Assembly: GCF_902506605.1 (NCBI RefSeq)
Contig: NZ_LR733979.1
Location: 1,191,024-1,255,023, forward strand
Direction of reading: 5' to 3'
DNA: 64,000 nucleotides
Source: Sphingomonas sp. AX6
GTDB lineage: Bacteria; Pseudomonadota; Alphaproteobacteria; Sphingomonadales; Sphingomonadaceae
A program made the position numbers and the translations under genes. This document shows positions 1 through 8,679 of the stretch, piece by piece; the first letter of the stretch is position 1, and every line of letters begins with the position of its first letter. Under the pieces are notes generated by a model. The model saw only the letters and a list, made by a program, of their open reading frames with translations, had not been told where the DNA came from and made no database searches.

Positions 1-458
1 GCGAAGGGGGCGGCGTACATGTCGGCATCGACGCCATGCTCTTTCAGCCAGCCATGCGTTGCCGCGACGAAATCGGCATGCTGGTCGAAACTGGTCAGCC
101 GACCGCCGCCGTTCAGCGACAGGGCCTTGGCCAGGATCAGGCTCGACGCGCCCGATCCCAGTTCGACCACATTGGCCGGACGCGCGGCCTCGATATGATC
201 GACCAGTAAGTGGAGCAGGCCGGTATCGGCTTTCCAGCTCCCCAGATTGGGCAGCGCGTCGGCAGGCAGGCCCAACCGCGCAAGCAGCGCCGCCTTTGCC
301 GCCTTGGTCCCGCCCGACAGGCTCTTGGCCAGCCACGGCCACTGGATCAGGGCCCAGCCGACCACGGTCGCCTTGTCCGCCACCTTGCGCGGCAGGTCTT
401 CGGGCCACGCACCTGAATCGGGCAACGTGAAGAGGCGGGTCTGTTCGCGCGATGTCAT
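1..458 (-). CDS. SAM-dependent methyltransferase, partial (C-terminus beyond window)
   Basis: The frame is open from an ATG at 458 down to the first base of the window, giving 152 codons without a stop, so the C-terminal part lies outside. Residues about 97-111 read VVELGSGASSLILAKAL, the glycine-rich motif I that binds S-adenosylmethionine in class I methyltransferases, followed by LTSFDQHADF, where the acidic residue after the second strand would hold the ribose. The substrate cannot be told. It lies downstream of the autotransporter gene on the same strand but is separated from it by a strong hairpin, so it is probably transcribed on its own or by read-through. Confidence 0.75.
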   Translation of the reverse strand, partial: MTSREQTRLFTLPDSGAWPEDLPRKVADKATVVGWALIQWPWLAKSLSGGTKAAKAALLARLGLPADALPNLGSWKADTGLLHLLVDHIEAARPANVVELGSGASSLILAKALSLNGGGRLTSFDQHADFVAATHGWLKEHGVDADMYAAPF

Positions 459-486
459 CGGTGGGTACGGAGCCGCTGAATAGCAA

Positions 487-518
487 AAGGGGGACGGCCC
501 GCGTGGACCGTCCCCCTT
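487..518 (-). terminator. Hairpin terminator after the autotransporter gene
   Basis: Arms AAGGGGGACGG (487-497) and CCGTCCCCCTT (508-518) are perfectly complementary around a 10-base loop, and on the minus strand the stem runs into a short T tract. It lies about 40 bases past the autotransporter stop codon. Confidence 0.8.
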
Positions 519-559
519 CATTTTGCAAGCCGGTTGAGACGGGCGAGCGATCCGCCGCG

Positions 560-3500
560 TCAGAAGCGGAACGTGACCGTGCCCTTATACGCCTGGTTGC
601 TGACGTCCTTGCGCTCGATCGTCGTTTCCGCTTCGACCGCGAAGCTGATGCGATCGGTGCCGAAGGCGACGCCGCCCGACACTTCGGCCCAGTCGCGATC
701 GGTGCCCGGCAGCGCGATCAGCGCCTGGGGGCCGACCCCGCCGCGGAAGTTCGCGCCGAAGAAGGCAGGGCGATCCTCGAACTCATGGACGTAGTTCGCG
801 GTGACATAGGGACGGAACGCGCCGGTCGTGACCTTTGCCGTGGCACCGGCGCGGCCCTGGAAGCTGTCGAACGTCCCCAGGTCATACTGGAGCGCCGGAC
901 CGCCGCCGCGTTCCACAGTGTCGGTGAACTCGATACGGCTGACCCGTGCCGAGGCGCGCGGAGTCAGCGAGAAGCCACCGCCGCCCATGTCGAAGCCGAT
1001 ACCCGCTTCGGACTGGAAGGCGAAGGCACGGTCGGTCGCGCGGAGATCGAACGAGGTGGCACCAACCGGAACCTGGCGGCTGGTATCGACCTCGAAGACC
1101 CCGGCAGAGACCATCGCGTCGAGTTTAAGCCGACCGAGCATGGCGGTGCCGTACAGCGTGCCCTGAACCAACTGGCTCGACGCATTCTGGGTCGGGACTA
1201 CGGTGTTTCCGTCCAGATCGCTGTAGGTCATCGCGAAGCCCAGCGTGGACACATCGTCCGGGAATGCCTCGACACCGGCGGCGATGAAATAGCCGTCGAA
1301 ATCGCCGCGACCAGTGGGCGTTGCGGTGGGCAGTCCCATACCCTTACCGTCGATATAGCCGCCCGCCAGATAGATGGCGACGCTATCGGGTAGTACGCCC
1401 TGCTGCACGGTCATGCCGTTGCCCACGTCCGACTGAATGTCGCTTGCCAGGTTCGACGTGGCGAGCGAGGCCAGTTGCACCGGCTTGCCGTACATGGCGA
1501 CGGTGCCGCCTGCATTGGCCTGGCCACTGCCGAGCATCCGGTTGCGGATGAAACGCGACGTCGTGTCGGTCGCAACGATCCCCTGCATCGCGCCTGCGTT
1601 CTGCGCGTGGGGTGCGAACCCTTCGAGTTGCGAGCGGATCGTCGCCTGGTTTTGGAGATCGAGTTCGCCGTACAGGTCGGCGAAGCGATCATATTGCCCG
1701 CGATTCTGGTCCAGCAGGCGGGCAAATTCCAACTGGATGGGTGACGAACGATCGACGACGTTGCCGTAGAGCCCTGCCTCGATCTCCATCTGTACGCTGT
1801 TGGCCGAATAGGTGAAGCGCGGGGTCAGGATCGCACTGAAGGCCGCACCCGGCATGAAGGTTCCGGTCACGCCGCCTTGCGCGGTCAGGATCGTGTAGCG
1901 CTGATTGTCGCGAAGACGAAACCCCGAAACTGGCGCGAAGCCGACGAAACCGCCGATGTTCGCGCGCCCCGGCTGACCGCTTCCGGCCGCTACCGCGACC
2001 CGATCGGACGTGCCGTTGTCGCCGAGGTCGATCAACAGGTTGCTGCCGCTCGCCAGGATCACGTTGCCGTTGAACGTCAGCGTGCCGATCGTGCCTGTCC
2101 CGCCCGGCGCGATCATGCCGGCGATGTTGGTGAAGAACGGCGTGGCGATGGTGCCGCGACCCTGCAACCCGCCGGTCATCAGGAAATAGTCCCCAAGCGT
2201 GGTGAGGCGGCCATCGACCGCGACCATGCCTGCGAGCTGGTTTACTTCGATCAGGCTGGTGAGTGATCCGGCACTCCCGATGTTCAGCCGGGCACCCGAA
2301 CCCGTGATCGTCAGATTGTCGATCGTCGCCGCGCTGCTGAGCGTCGTCGTGCCCGTCGCCGACAGGGTGACGTCGTAATAGCGTCCGACGACCCCGGCGC
2401 GCGGATTGGCGACCACGTTGTTCGGTATGAACCCGCTCGCACCCGGCAGGCCGTTGGCGATCGTTGCGGGGGGCAGGGCGGCGGGCGCGGCATCGCCATC
2501 CGCCATTGCGACGGAGGCCGCGCCGCTGCGGACGTCGCCGTCATCGCTGAGCGTAGCGGTTGCATTCGTGGGACGGTCTTCGACCATCAGCCCGTTTTGC
2601 GACGCGGCCCCCGTGCCGTTTTTGAGTCCGGCATCGATCGCGGCGTGCGCCTCGGCGGACACCGCTTCGGAATTGACGACGACACCGTTGATCAGGAACC
2701 GACCGGTGGCCACGTCGAAACACTGGCTCAACGTCGGCGAATCGAAACAGATCTGCCCAAACCCGTTCGGATCGTTGCCGAGCGCGCCTGCGCCCGGATC
2801 GTTTGGCACGCCCGCGACCAGCCTGCCATTGGCGTCGAGCACGCGATAACTGGGATCGAGCAGGCTGGACCAGCGCGCTGCGTCCTCCCAATTCCCGTCG
2901 CCCGCCTTTGCGCCGACGTAGCGATAGGGATTGTTCTGCGCGATCCAGTCCCAGTAGAGGTAGAGTGGCTGGTAAAAGCTGCTCGTGCCATAGGTGCTGA
3001 ACGGCTGGGGTCCGAAGAAGCGGCTGCCGCCCGACAGCACGCCCAGCACGACTTTCTCGCCATATGTCTGGTCAAGGATCAGCGGCCCGCCCGAATCGCC
3101 ACCGGCTGTCGTGCCTTCGTTGGGCAGTGCCCGATCCTTGAACAGGTTGAAGTCGAAGGGAGAAGCCGCCGCCGTGCCGCGACGCGGATCGTCGAAATCG
3201 AGCTGGTAGAGATTTTGCGGCAATCCCGAGGGCGTTCCGAACAGAAACAGGTCGCGGTCGTTGAACGAGCCGAGAATACCGATGAAATTCTCCGCCACCC
3301 GGCGACGCCAGTCGATCGCGTTGGAATCGCCGACATTGCCGATGCCACTTCGGCCGTAACCGGTCAGCGTCACATGATAGCCGGTGCCCGTCGTCCCGCT
3401 AACCGCCGCTGGTGCGGGGAGTGCGGAAAACAACATGGCCCAGGTCGGAATATCGCGGGTCGGGGTGTCGAACGATGCGATCGCCACATCGGCTTCAAGG

Positions 3501-4057
3501 AACCCTGCGCCTTGTGGACGCGCGGTCGAGCCGGGATGCCAGAATACCTGGTCGACATTATGGACCAGCGTGTTTGCATTCGTCTGAAACCGGCGCGGAT
3601 TGGCCTGCCCGCCGATGGTCGGCAGGAACCATTGCTGGATACCCGCCAGATTGTCGGCCTTGAACCCGAACGCGATCGGTGTCCCGCCGCTTGAAGAGCC
3701 GTAGCTTGTTTGGGGCTGTGTATTCACGCAATGCGCGGCGAAGATCATCGTGCGCGGATTGATCAGGGTTCCCGTGCACGTACCGATGCCGCCATTGGCC
3801 GCTGCGACGAACATCTGGCCGATGCCGTTCACATCGACAGGGTCGCGCGCCGTGGTGGGCGTGCCAGGCTGCGAAATGACGATCTGGGGTGTTTCTTCCG
3901 ACGCGGTCGGTCGCGCGTGCGGTGTATCTTCGGCACCGGTGGGAGGAACGGGTCCGACCTGAGCCATTGCGGACGGCGAAAGCCCAAGAGCAAGCGCGGC
4001 GGAACTGGTTAGCAGGAACGAATGGAACGACGCGGAACGCTGGCGCAAAACGGACAT
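560..4057 (-). CDS. Autotransporter with N-terminal trypsin-like serine protease domain
   Basis: An 1165-residue secreted outer-membrane protein. Residues 1-32 form a signal peptide ending AMA. A chymotrypsin/trypsin (S1) domain follows: the catalytic His is in FAAHCV (His109), the likely Asp in EADVAIASFD, and the Ser in GGDSGGP near residue 320. The middle is a Gly/Thr-rich passenger stalk (TLTFNGNVILASGSNL and similar), and the last roughly 280 residues form an autotransporter beta-barrel ending in Phe (TVTFRF). The passenger is expected on the cell surface, either held or released. The gene stands alone, bounded by a terminator downstream and a 196-base gap upstream. Its substrate is unknown; an adhesive or nutrient-releasing protease is possible. 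Family assignment is secure from the motifs. Confidence 0.9.
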   Translation of the reverse strand: MSVLRQRSASFHSFLLTSSAALALGLSPSAMAQVGPVPPTGAEDTPHARPTASEETPQIVISQPGTPTTARDPVDVNGIGQMFVAAANGGIGTCTGTLINPRTMIFAAHCVNTQPQTSYGSSSGGTPIAFGFKADNLAGIQQWFLPTIGGQANPRRFQTNANTLVHNVDQVFWHPGSTARPQGAGFLEADVAIASFDTPTRDIPTWAMLFSALPAPAAVSGTTGTGYHVTLTGYGRSGIGNVGDSNAIDWRRRVAENFIGILGSFNDRDLFLFGTPSGLPQNLYQLDFDDPRRGTAAASPFDFNLFKDRALPNEGTTAGGDSGGPLILDQTYGEKVVLGVLSGGSRFFGPQPFSTYGTSSFYQPLYLYWDWIAQNNPYRYVGAKAGDGNWEDAARWSSLLDPSYRVLDANGRLVAGVPNDPGAGALGNDPNGFGQICFDSPTLSQCFDVATGRFLINGVVVNSEAVSAEAHAAIDAGLKNGTGAASQNGLMVEDRPTNATATLSDDGDVRSGAASVAMADGDAAPAALPPATIANGLPGASGFIPNNVVANPRAGVVGRYYDVTLSATGTTTLSSAATIDNLTITGSGARLNIGSAGSLTSLIEVNQLAGMVAVDGRLTTLGDYFLMTGGLQGRGTIATPFFTNIAGMIAPGGTGTIGTLTFNGNVILASGSNLLIDLGDNGTSDRVAVAAGSGQPGRANIGGFVGFAPVSGFRLRDNQRYTILTAQGGVTGTFMPGAAFSAILTPRFTYSANSVQMEIEAGLYGNVVDRSSPIQLEFARLLDQNRGQYDRFADLYGELDLQNQATIRSQLEGFAPHAQNAGAMQGIVATDTTSRFIRNRMLGSGQANAGGTVAMYGKPVQLASLATSNLASDIQSDVGNGMTVQQGVLPDSVAIYLAGGYIDGKGMGLPTATPTGRGDFDGYFIAAGVEAFPDDVSTLGFAMTYSDLDGNTVVPTQNASSQLVQGTLYGTAMLGRLKLDAMVSAGVFEVDTSRQVPVGATSFDLRATDRAFAFQSEAGIGFDMGGGGFSLTPRASARVSRIEFTDTVERGGGPALQYDLGTFDSFQGRAGATAKVTTGAFRPYVTANYVHEFEDRPAFFGANFRGGVGPQALIALPGTDRDWAEVSGGVAFGTDRISFAVEAETTIERKDVSNQAYKGTVTFRF

Positions 4058-4199
4058 GAAACCCCCCTGATAAGACTGACTCGATCGGCCAGTTCCGCAA
4101 CGCTATCAGCAAGTGGTTGGGCAGCAAGCGAATTTGCGTGACGATGTCACGCCGGTTGCGACGCTGTTACAATTTGGCCACGCACCGTGACCGAAACGA

Positions 4200-4231
4200 A
4201 AAAGGGCGGCCCGTTGCCGGACCGCCCTTTC
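4200..4231 (-). terminator. Terminator of the rplM-rpsI operon
   Basis: Arms AAAGGGCGG (4201-4209) and CCGCCCTTT (4222-4230) form a GC-rich stem. On the minus strand, the direction of rpsI, the hairpin ends in T-rich sequence. It lies about 25 bases beyond the rpsI stop. Confidence 0.8.
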
Positions 4232-4253
4232 GCGTTTCGATAGATCAAAAAGC

Positions 4254-4811
4254 TTAGCGCTTAGAGAACTGGAAGCTACGGCGGGCCTTGGCCTTGCCGT
4301 ACTTCTTACGCTCGACCGCGCGGCTGTCGCGGGTCAGGAAGCCTGCTGCCTTGACGGCTGCGCGCAGCGTCGGTTCGTAGCGCGTGATCGCCTGGGCGAT
4401 GCCGTGCTTGACCGCGCCGGCCTGGCCCGAAAGGCCACCGCCCTTGACGGTGCAGACGACGTCATACTGGCCGTCGCGATCGGCGACGCCGAATACCTGG
4501 CTGATGACGAGACGCAGCGTCGGACGCGCGAAATACACTTCCTGGTCGCGACCATTGACCGTGATCTTGCCGCTGCCGGGCTTCAGCCAGACGCGAGCGA
4601 CCGCGTCCTTACGACGACCGGTGGCATAGGCGCGGCCCTGCTTGTCGATGATCTGCTCGCGCAAAGGCATCGTCGGGGCGGTGGGCTGAACCGGGGCTGC
4701 TTCGACGGTCGAGTCGGTTGCCGTGGTGGTCGCTGCGGGCGCAGGCGTCGCGGCCTGTTCGCCGCTGGCGATTGCGCCCAGATCGGAAAGGGACTGGCGG
4801 TTGTCGGACAT
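4254..4811 (-). CDS. rpsI: 30S ribosomal protein S9
   Basis: This is a universal small-subunit protein whose C-terminal tail reaches the P-site tRNA. The conserved core starts near residue 58 ([15 protein letters not shown], then [10 protein letters not shown]) and ends with the basic tail [11 protein letters not shown]. The first 55 or so residues are an Ala/Pro/Thr-rich extension absent from E. coli S9; at 185 residues the protein is about 55 longer than usual, as often seen in sphingomonads. Its ATG shares one base with the rplM stop (TAATG), so the two are translationally coupled. Confidence 0.98.
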   Translation of the reverse strand: MSDNRQSLSDLGAIASGEQAATPAPAATTTATDSTVEAAPVQPTAPTMPLREQIIDKQGRAYATGRRKDAVARVWLKPGSGKITVNGRDQEVYFARPTLRLVISQVFGVADRDGQYDVVCTVKGGGLSGQAGAVKHGIAQAITRYEPTLRAAVKAAGFLTRDSRAVERKKYGKAKARRSFQFSKR

Positions 4812-5290
4812 TATGCGCCCACCTTGTTCTTGCGGTTCATGCCCGCGATGTCGAGGACTTGCGGGTTCTGGGCGGCGTGCGGATGCTCGGTGCCCTTGAA
4901 GATGCGCAGATTGCGCATCTGCTGACGGCCCAGCGGACCGCGCGGAATCATGCGCTCGACTGCCTTTTCAAGGATACGCTCGGGGAAGCGACCGTCGAGA
5001 ATCTTGTCCGCGGTCACTTCCTTCAGGCCACCGATGTAACCCGTGTGCTTGTAATAGACCTTGTCGGTGCGCTTCTTGCCGGTGAACCGAACCTTGTCGG
5101 CGTTGATGACGACGACATTGTCGCCGCAATCGACGTGCGGGGTGAAGCTGGTCTTGTGCTTGCCGCGCAGGACGTTTGCGATGATCGACGCTGCACGACC
5201 GACCACCAGGCCTTCGGCATCGACGATGTGCCATTTCTTTTCCACTTCGTGCGGCTTGGCCGACTTGGTGGTCTTCATCAGCGCCTTCAT
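4811..5290 (-). CDS. rplM: 50S ribosomal protein L13
   Basis: L13 is an early-assembly protein of the large subunit. The 159-residue sequence shows the family signatures [16 protein letters not shown] near the N-terminus, a [18 protein letters not shown] segment, and [18 protein letters not shown] near the C-terminus. It is the first gene of the conserved rplM-rpsI pair and overlaps rpsI by one base. The start at 5290 was chosen because it gives the standard N-terminus [12 protein letters not shown]. Confidence 0.98.
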   Translation of the reverse strand: MKALMKTTKSAKPHEVEKKWHIVDAEGLVVGRAASIIANVLRGKHKTSFTPHVDCGDNVVVINADKVRFTGKKRTDKVYYKHTGYIGGLKEVTADKILDGRFPERILEKAVERMIPRGPLGRQQMRNLRIFKGTEHPHAAQNPQVLDIAGMNRKNKVGA

Positions 5291-5428
5291 GGGCTATTTG
5301 ACCTTATATGTGCGAGTGAAACGCGAACGCGCCGCCCACAGGGACAGCGCGATTGAGCGGCCAAATGCCGTTAGGGGCGCGAAAAGTCAAGCGGGCCGGG
5401 CTCGATTAAACGGGTATTTCAATACCGG

Positions 5429-6217
5429 TCATTTTTCCGCGAGTGATATTTTAGTGATCGACACTTGCTCCCGGTCGCCGATTCGCACGCTTGTTCGGTC
5501 GGTCGATTGCGACAGCAATCCGCTTTGCGAGTCGAGGATCGCAACGGTTTCACGCTCGCGGTCGATCGTTGTCCCTGGGCTGCGCTCGGTCCCTGCCCGC
5601 ATGGGTTCGCTGCCGCGAACGATCCTGGTCAGTCGCAAAGCGCGCCCGCCGGTCCGTTCGAGCCGCTCCGTACCGACAAGCGTTGCAGCGGTGCCGTTCG
5701 CCGATCGACCCGGCAACGAGACTGGACGTAGGGCATAGGGTCCGTCTGCGGCGATGGCGGGAATAACCAGCGGATCGAGCATCGACCACAGCATCGCCAC
5801 GCGCTGACGACGCGGTGCCACGCGGAGCGAGGCGACGACCGGCGCGCCACGGGTGCCTGTCGCGTCGATCGACATCCCATCGACGAGTGCGGTCCAATGT
5901 CCGTCGATCGCGTCGATCGAACCGAGCGTCCCCTGCGGGGTCAGGCGATAGCGGACCGTGCGCCCTTTCAATCCCGCCAATGCGCGTTCGAACATCGCAC
6001 CTTCTTCGCCATTGCCGCCGACAATCCGGTCGAGCGTCAAATCGGCAAACAGGCCGTCGCCGTCACGGGCGAAGCGCAATGTCCGCTCGATCCGGTAGCG
6101 CCGCTCTCCGCCGGGGTCGCTGCGGACCTGCTCGGTCACGTAGGCGAATTCGCGGTCGAGCGGCGGGGCAAACAGTGCGCCCTGAACCATCGCGCTGGCG
6201 ACGACGAGATTAAGCAT
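5429..6217 (-). CDS. Secreted protein of unknown function
   Basis: This 262-residue protein starts at the ATG at 6217. The frame is open further upstream, but that part lies inside cutA and reads as noise. The N-terminus MLNLVVASAMVQGALFAPP resembles a signal peptide, so the product is probably periplasmic or envelope-bound. The body is rich in beta-type segments (YRIERTLRFARDGDGLFADL) and contains no motif I recognise. It overlaps the end of cutA by eight bases and probably forms an operon with ctaA and cutA. Confidence 0.75.
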   Translation of the reverse strand: MLNLVVASAMVQGALFAPPLDREFAYVTEQVRSDPGGERRYRIERTLRFARDGDGLFADLTLDRIVGGNGEEGAMFERALAGLKGRTVRYRLTPQGTLGSIDAIDGHWTALVDGMSIDATGTRGAPVVASLRVAPRRQRVAMLWSMLDPLVIPAIAADGPYALRPVSLPGRSANGTAATLVGTERLERTGGRALRLTRIVRGSEPMRAGTERSPGTTIDRERETVAILDSQSGLLSQSTDRTSVRIGDREQVSITKISLAEK

Positions 6218-6542
6218 CTGAAGGTCTGGCGTCGGTTTCGGTCGCAACCCAGTCGGCGATCTCGACCGCAACCGCGACCGGCCAGATTTCGATCGCGGGA
6301 AGATCGTGGCCGTGCAGAGCGGCGATGCGATCGGCGAGCGGCTGGGCGAGTGCCAGTGTGGTTTTGAACAGGGCGGGCAATTCGACGCTACGCTCGACCT
6401 TGCCCTGCCAGCGATAGATCGACCGGCAGCGATGTTCGACATTGACGCACGCCGCCAGCTGTTCGTCGATCACAACCTCTGCAATGCGTTCCGCCTCCGT
6501 CCAGTCGGCAAAGGTCACACGGACGATCGCGATGTCGGTCAT
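6210..6542 (-). CDS. cutA: Divalent-cation tolerance protein CutA
   Basis: A 110-residue trimeric ferredoxin-like-fold protein linked genetically to tolerance of copper and other divalent cations; its biochemical role is not settled. Family signatures are LAACVNVEHRCRSIYRWQGKVER in pieces (AACVN, then YRWQGKV) and the C-terminal HGHDLPAIEIWPV. Its ATG lies inside the end of the ctaA frame (ATGA overlap), which indicates co-translation with heme A synthase. Confidence 0.95.
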   Translation of the reverse strand: MTDIAIVRVTFADWTEAERIAEVVIDEQLAACVNVEHRCRSIYRWQGKVERSVELPALFKTTLALAQPLADRIAALHGHDLPAIEIWPVAVAVEIADWVATETDARPSDA

Positions 6543-7606
6543 GCGGGCACCCGATGCGACATGGGCGCAGCGACGGCTTGCGTGCCCAGCCTGTGCGCGC
6601 CCCAGGTCACTGCGCCGACCAATAGCGCACCCACCACCTGATGCAGCACCGCCAGCACGATATCGACGCCCGACAACACGGTCGCGATACCGAGCAGGAT
6701 CTGGATGCCGAGCAAGGCGTGGATCGCGATCGAGGTGCTGCGCTCGCCGGAACGCTTCACCCGGATCGCTAGCATCAGCAGCGCGGCGAAGGCGACCCAG
6801 GCCCACCAGCGATGAATCCAGTGGAGGACGTAAGGATCGTTGACGATCGCATCCCAGAAACTGCGCATCGCGAATTCTTCCGTAGGGAAGAAGCGGCCGT
6901 TCATCATCGGCCATTGATCGGTGACCAGCCCGGCGTTGAGGCCCGCGACGAACGCGCCGAACAGCAATTGCACGAACAGGATGGCACCGACCGTTAGCGT
7001 GAAGGGCGTCAGGCGGGCGCGGGGCGCTGCTGGGTCACGCGCCAGGTTCAGCATATCGCGCGCGGTCCATAACAGGCTGGCCAGCACGAACAGGGCGAGG
7101 AGAAGATGCGCGGCAAGGCGGAAGTGGCTGACGTCGGTGCGTTCCGCCAGACCCGATGCGACCATCCACCAGCCGATCACGCCCTGCAGTCCGCCAAGCA
7201 GAAACAGCCCGACCAACCGCGGCTTGAACCCCGACGGGATCATCCCCTTCACCCAGAACCAGGCGAGCGGAAGGGCGAAGGCGACGCCGATCAGCCGCGC
7301 AATGACGCGGTGGATATATTCCCAGAAAAAGATGAACTTGAACTCGTCCAGGCTCATCCCCCGGTTGACCTGCTGATATTCGGGGATCTGCTTGTATTTC
7401 TCAAACTCGATCAGCCACTGGGCTTCGTTCAGCGGGGGGAGGACGCCCGACACCGGCTTCCATTCGGTGATCGACAGTCCCGATTCGGTCAGTCGTGTGA
7501 TGCCACCCACCGCGACGATCGCGACGACCAGACATGCGACGAAGAACAGCCAGTTGGCGATAGCGCGGGGCGCGCCGATCCGCGCGCGGGGTTCGACCTG
7601 ATCCAT
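6539..7606 (-). CDS. ctaA: Heme A synthase (COX15/CtaA family)
   Basis: An inner-membrane protein that oxidises the C8 methyl group of heme O to form heme A for aa3-type cytochrome oxidase. It has about eight hydrophobic segments, and the conserved elements GGITRLTESGLSITEWKPV (residues about 35-53), a YIHRVIAR helix and HWIHRWWAW further on contain the His residues that ligate heme in this family. The start at 7606 (MDQVEPRAR) gives 355 residues; an in-frame ATG at 7693 would add 29 residues that look unstructured. Its stop overlaps the cutA start by four bases. Confidence 0.93.
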   Translation of the reverse strand: MDQVEPRARIGAPRAIANWLFFVACLVVAIVAVGGITRLTESGLSITEWKPVSGVLPPLNEAQWLIEFEKYKQIPEYQQVNRGMSLDEFKFIFFWEYIHRVIARLIGVAFALPLAWFWVKGMIPSGFKPRLVGLFLLGGLQGVIGWWMVASGLAERTDVSHFRLAAHLLLALFVLASLLWTARDMLNLARDPAAPRARLTPFTLTVGAILFVQLLFGAFVAGLNAGLVTDQWPMMNGRFFPTEEFAMRSFWDAIVNDPYVLHWIHRWWAWVAFAALLMLAIRVKRSGERSTSIAIHALLGIQILLGIATVLSGVDIVLAVLHQVVGALLVGAVTWGAHRLGTQAVAAPMSHRVPA

Positions 7607-7742
7607 ATGGCCAGTCCTATGCGCGACGGGGTTGCCGGGTTCAAGCGCGGTGGATCGATCAGGATCGACGGATGAACCGATCAGAATTTTCATTCATGTG
7701 ATATTGTAACCTAACACGATCGATGGCATATGCGTCCTCGTG

Positions 7743-8114
7743 ATGGCTTCAGGCAATTCCTACCGCCGCGGCAAAGTCGACCGCTGGGCAATCGGGCTTT
7801 CGGGCCTGTGCATGGCGCATTGTCTGGCGACTGCGCTGGTCTTCGGCGCGGCGTCTGCGGTCGGTGGGCTGCTACATAGTCCGTTCATCCACGAAGCCGG
7901 GCTGGTCTTTGCGATTCTGCTGGGCGGGATCGCGCTGGGACGCGGCATTCAGGTCCATGGACAAAAGCTTCCGCTCGCGATCGGTGCTGTCGGCCTGATC
8001 GTGATGGCGGGCGCGCTGACGATGCCGCACGGCAACGGCGAAGTCGGCGTGACGCTGATCGGCGTTACGCTGCTCGGTTGGGGCCATTATCTCAATCGCC
8101 GCGCAGTCGCCTGA
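7743..8114 (+). CDS. MerC-domain membrane protein
   Basis: This small protein of about 123 residues has four hydrophobic segments and the motif GLCMAHCLATAL near residue 20. Its paired Cys resemble the metal-handling Cys of MerC mercuric-ion transporters. No other mer gene is nearby, so mercury specificity is doubtful; it may move another thiophilic metal. It is divergent from ctaA and followed by a Fur-family gene on the same strand, which could fit metal-linked control. A GTG one codon upstream (7740) is an equally possible start. Confidence 0.75.
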   Translation: MASGNSYRRGKVDRWAIGLSGLCMAHCLATALVFGAASAVGGLLHSPFIHEAGLVFAILLGGIALGRGIQVHGQKLPLAIGAVGLIVMAGALTMPHGNGEVGVTLIGVTLLGWGHYLNRRAVA

Positions 8115-8164
8115 CACGGTTGGGGCGATTGCCAGCAGGGTCCGCAACGCCTAGATTCCACCCC

Positions 8165-8641
8165 ATGGCCCACGCACATCACGAACATACCGGAATTGCC
8201 CTGTCGGATGCTGCCCGCGTCACGCTCGAATCGAAGGGCGAACAGTGGACGGATTTGCGCGCGCAGATTTTCGGTGTGCTGGCAGGGTTCGATAAACCGG
8301 CCAGCGCCTACGACATTGCGGAAGGTGTCTCGGCCGCAGCAGGCCGACGGATCGCACCCAATACCGTGTACCGAATCCTCGACCTGTTCGTGGCGTCGAA
8401 TTTGGCAAGGCGAGTCGAAAGCGCGAATGCCTATGTCGCCAACGCGCATCCCGATTGCCTGCACGACTGCATCTTTCTGGTGTGCGACAATTGCGGCCAG
8501 ACCACGCATATCGACGATGACAAGATTACCAGCACCGTCCGCAAGGCGGCGGTTGCCACCGGTTTCCTGCCCGTGCGTCCGGTGATCGAGGTGCGCGGCA
8601 CGTGCGCCGAATGCGACGGAGCGGGAGTAACCGCGCAGTAA
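8165..8641 (+). CDS. Fur-family metal-responsive repressor (Zur-like)
   Basis: A 158-residue transcription regulator. The winged-helix part contains SAYDIAEGVSAAAGRRIAPNTVYRILDLF, in pieces, as in Fur/Zur. The metal-binding half has HPDCLHDCIFLVCDNCG and a C-terminal CAEC, supplying two CxxC pairs for a structural zinc. The His-rich N-terminus (MAHAHHEHTG) and the pattern around CDNCGQTTHID resemble Zur more than Fur, though this cannot be settled by eye. The ATG at 8165 avoids a longer upstream frame that overlaps the MerC-like gene. Confidence 0.85.
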   Translation: MAHAHHEHTGIALSDAARVTLESKGEQWTDLRAQIFGVLAGFDKPASAYDIAEGVSAAAGRRIAPNTVYRILDLFVASNLARRVESANAYVANAHPDCLHDCIFLVCDNCGQTTHIDDDKITSTVRKAAVATGFLPVRPVIEVRGTCAECDGAGVTAQ

Positions 8642-8679
8642 CAATCGACACGAGTTTGGTGCTGGAGTAAGCACGTCGG

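Noticed and set aside
452..1393. Plus-strand open frame opposite the autotransporter
   Set aside because: Charged low-complexity antisense sequence; the minus-strand beta-barrel is clearly the coding frame.
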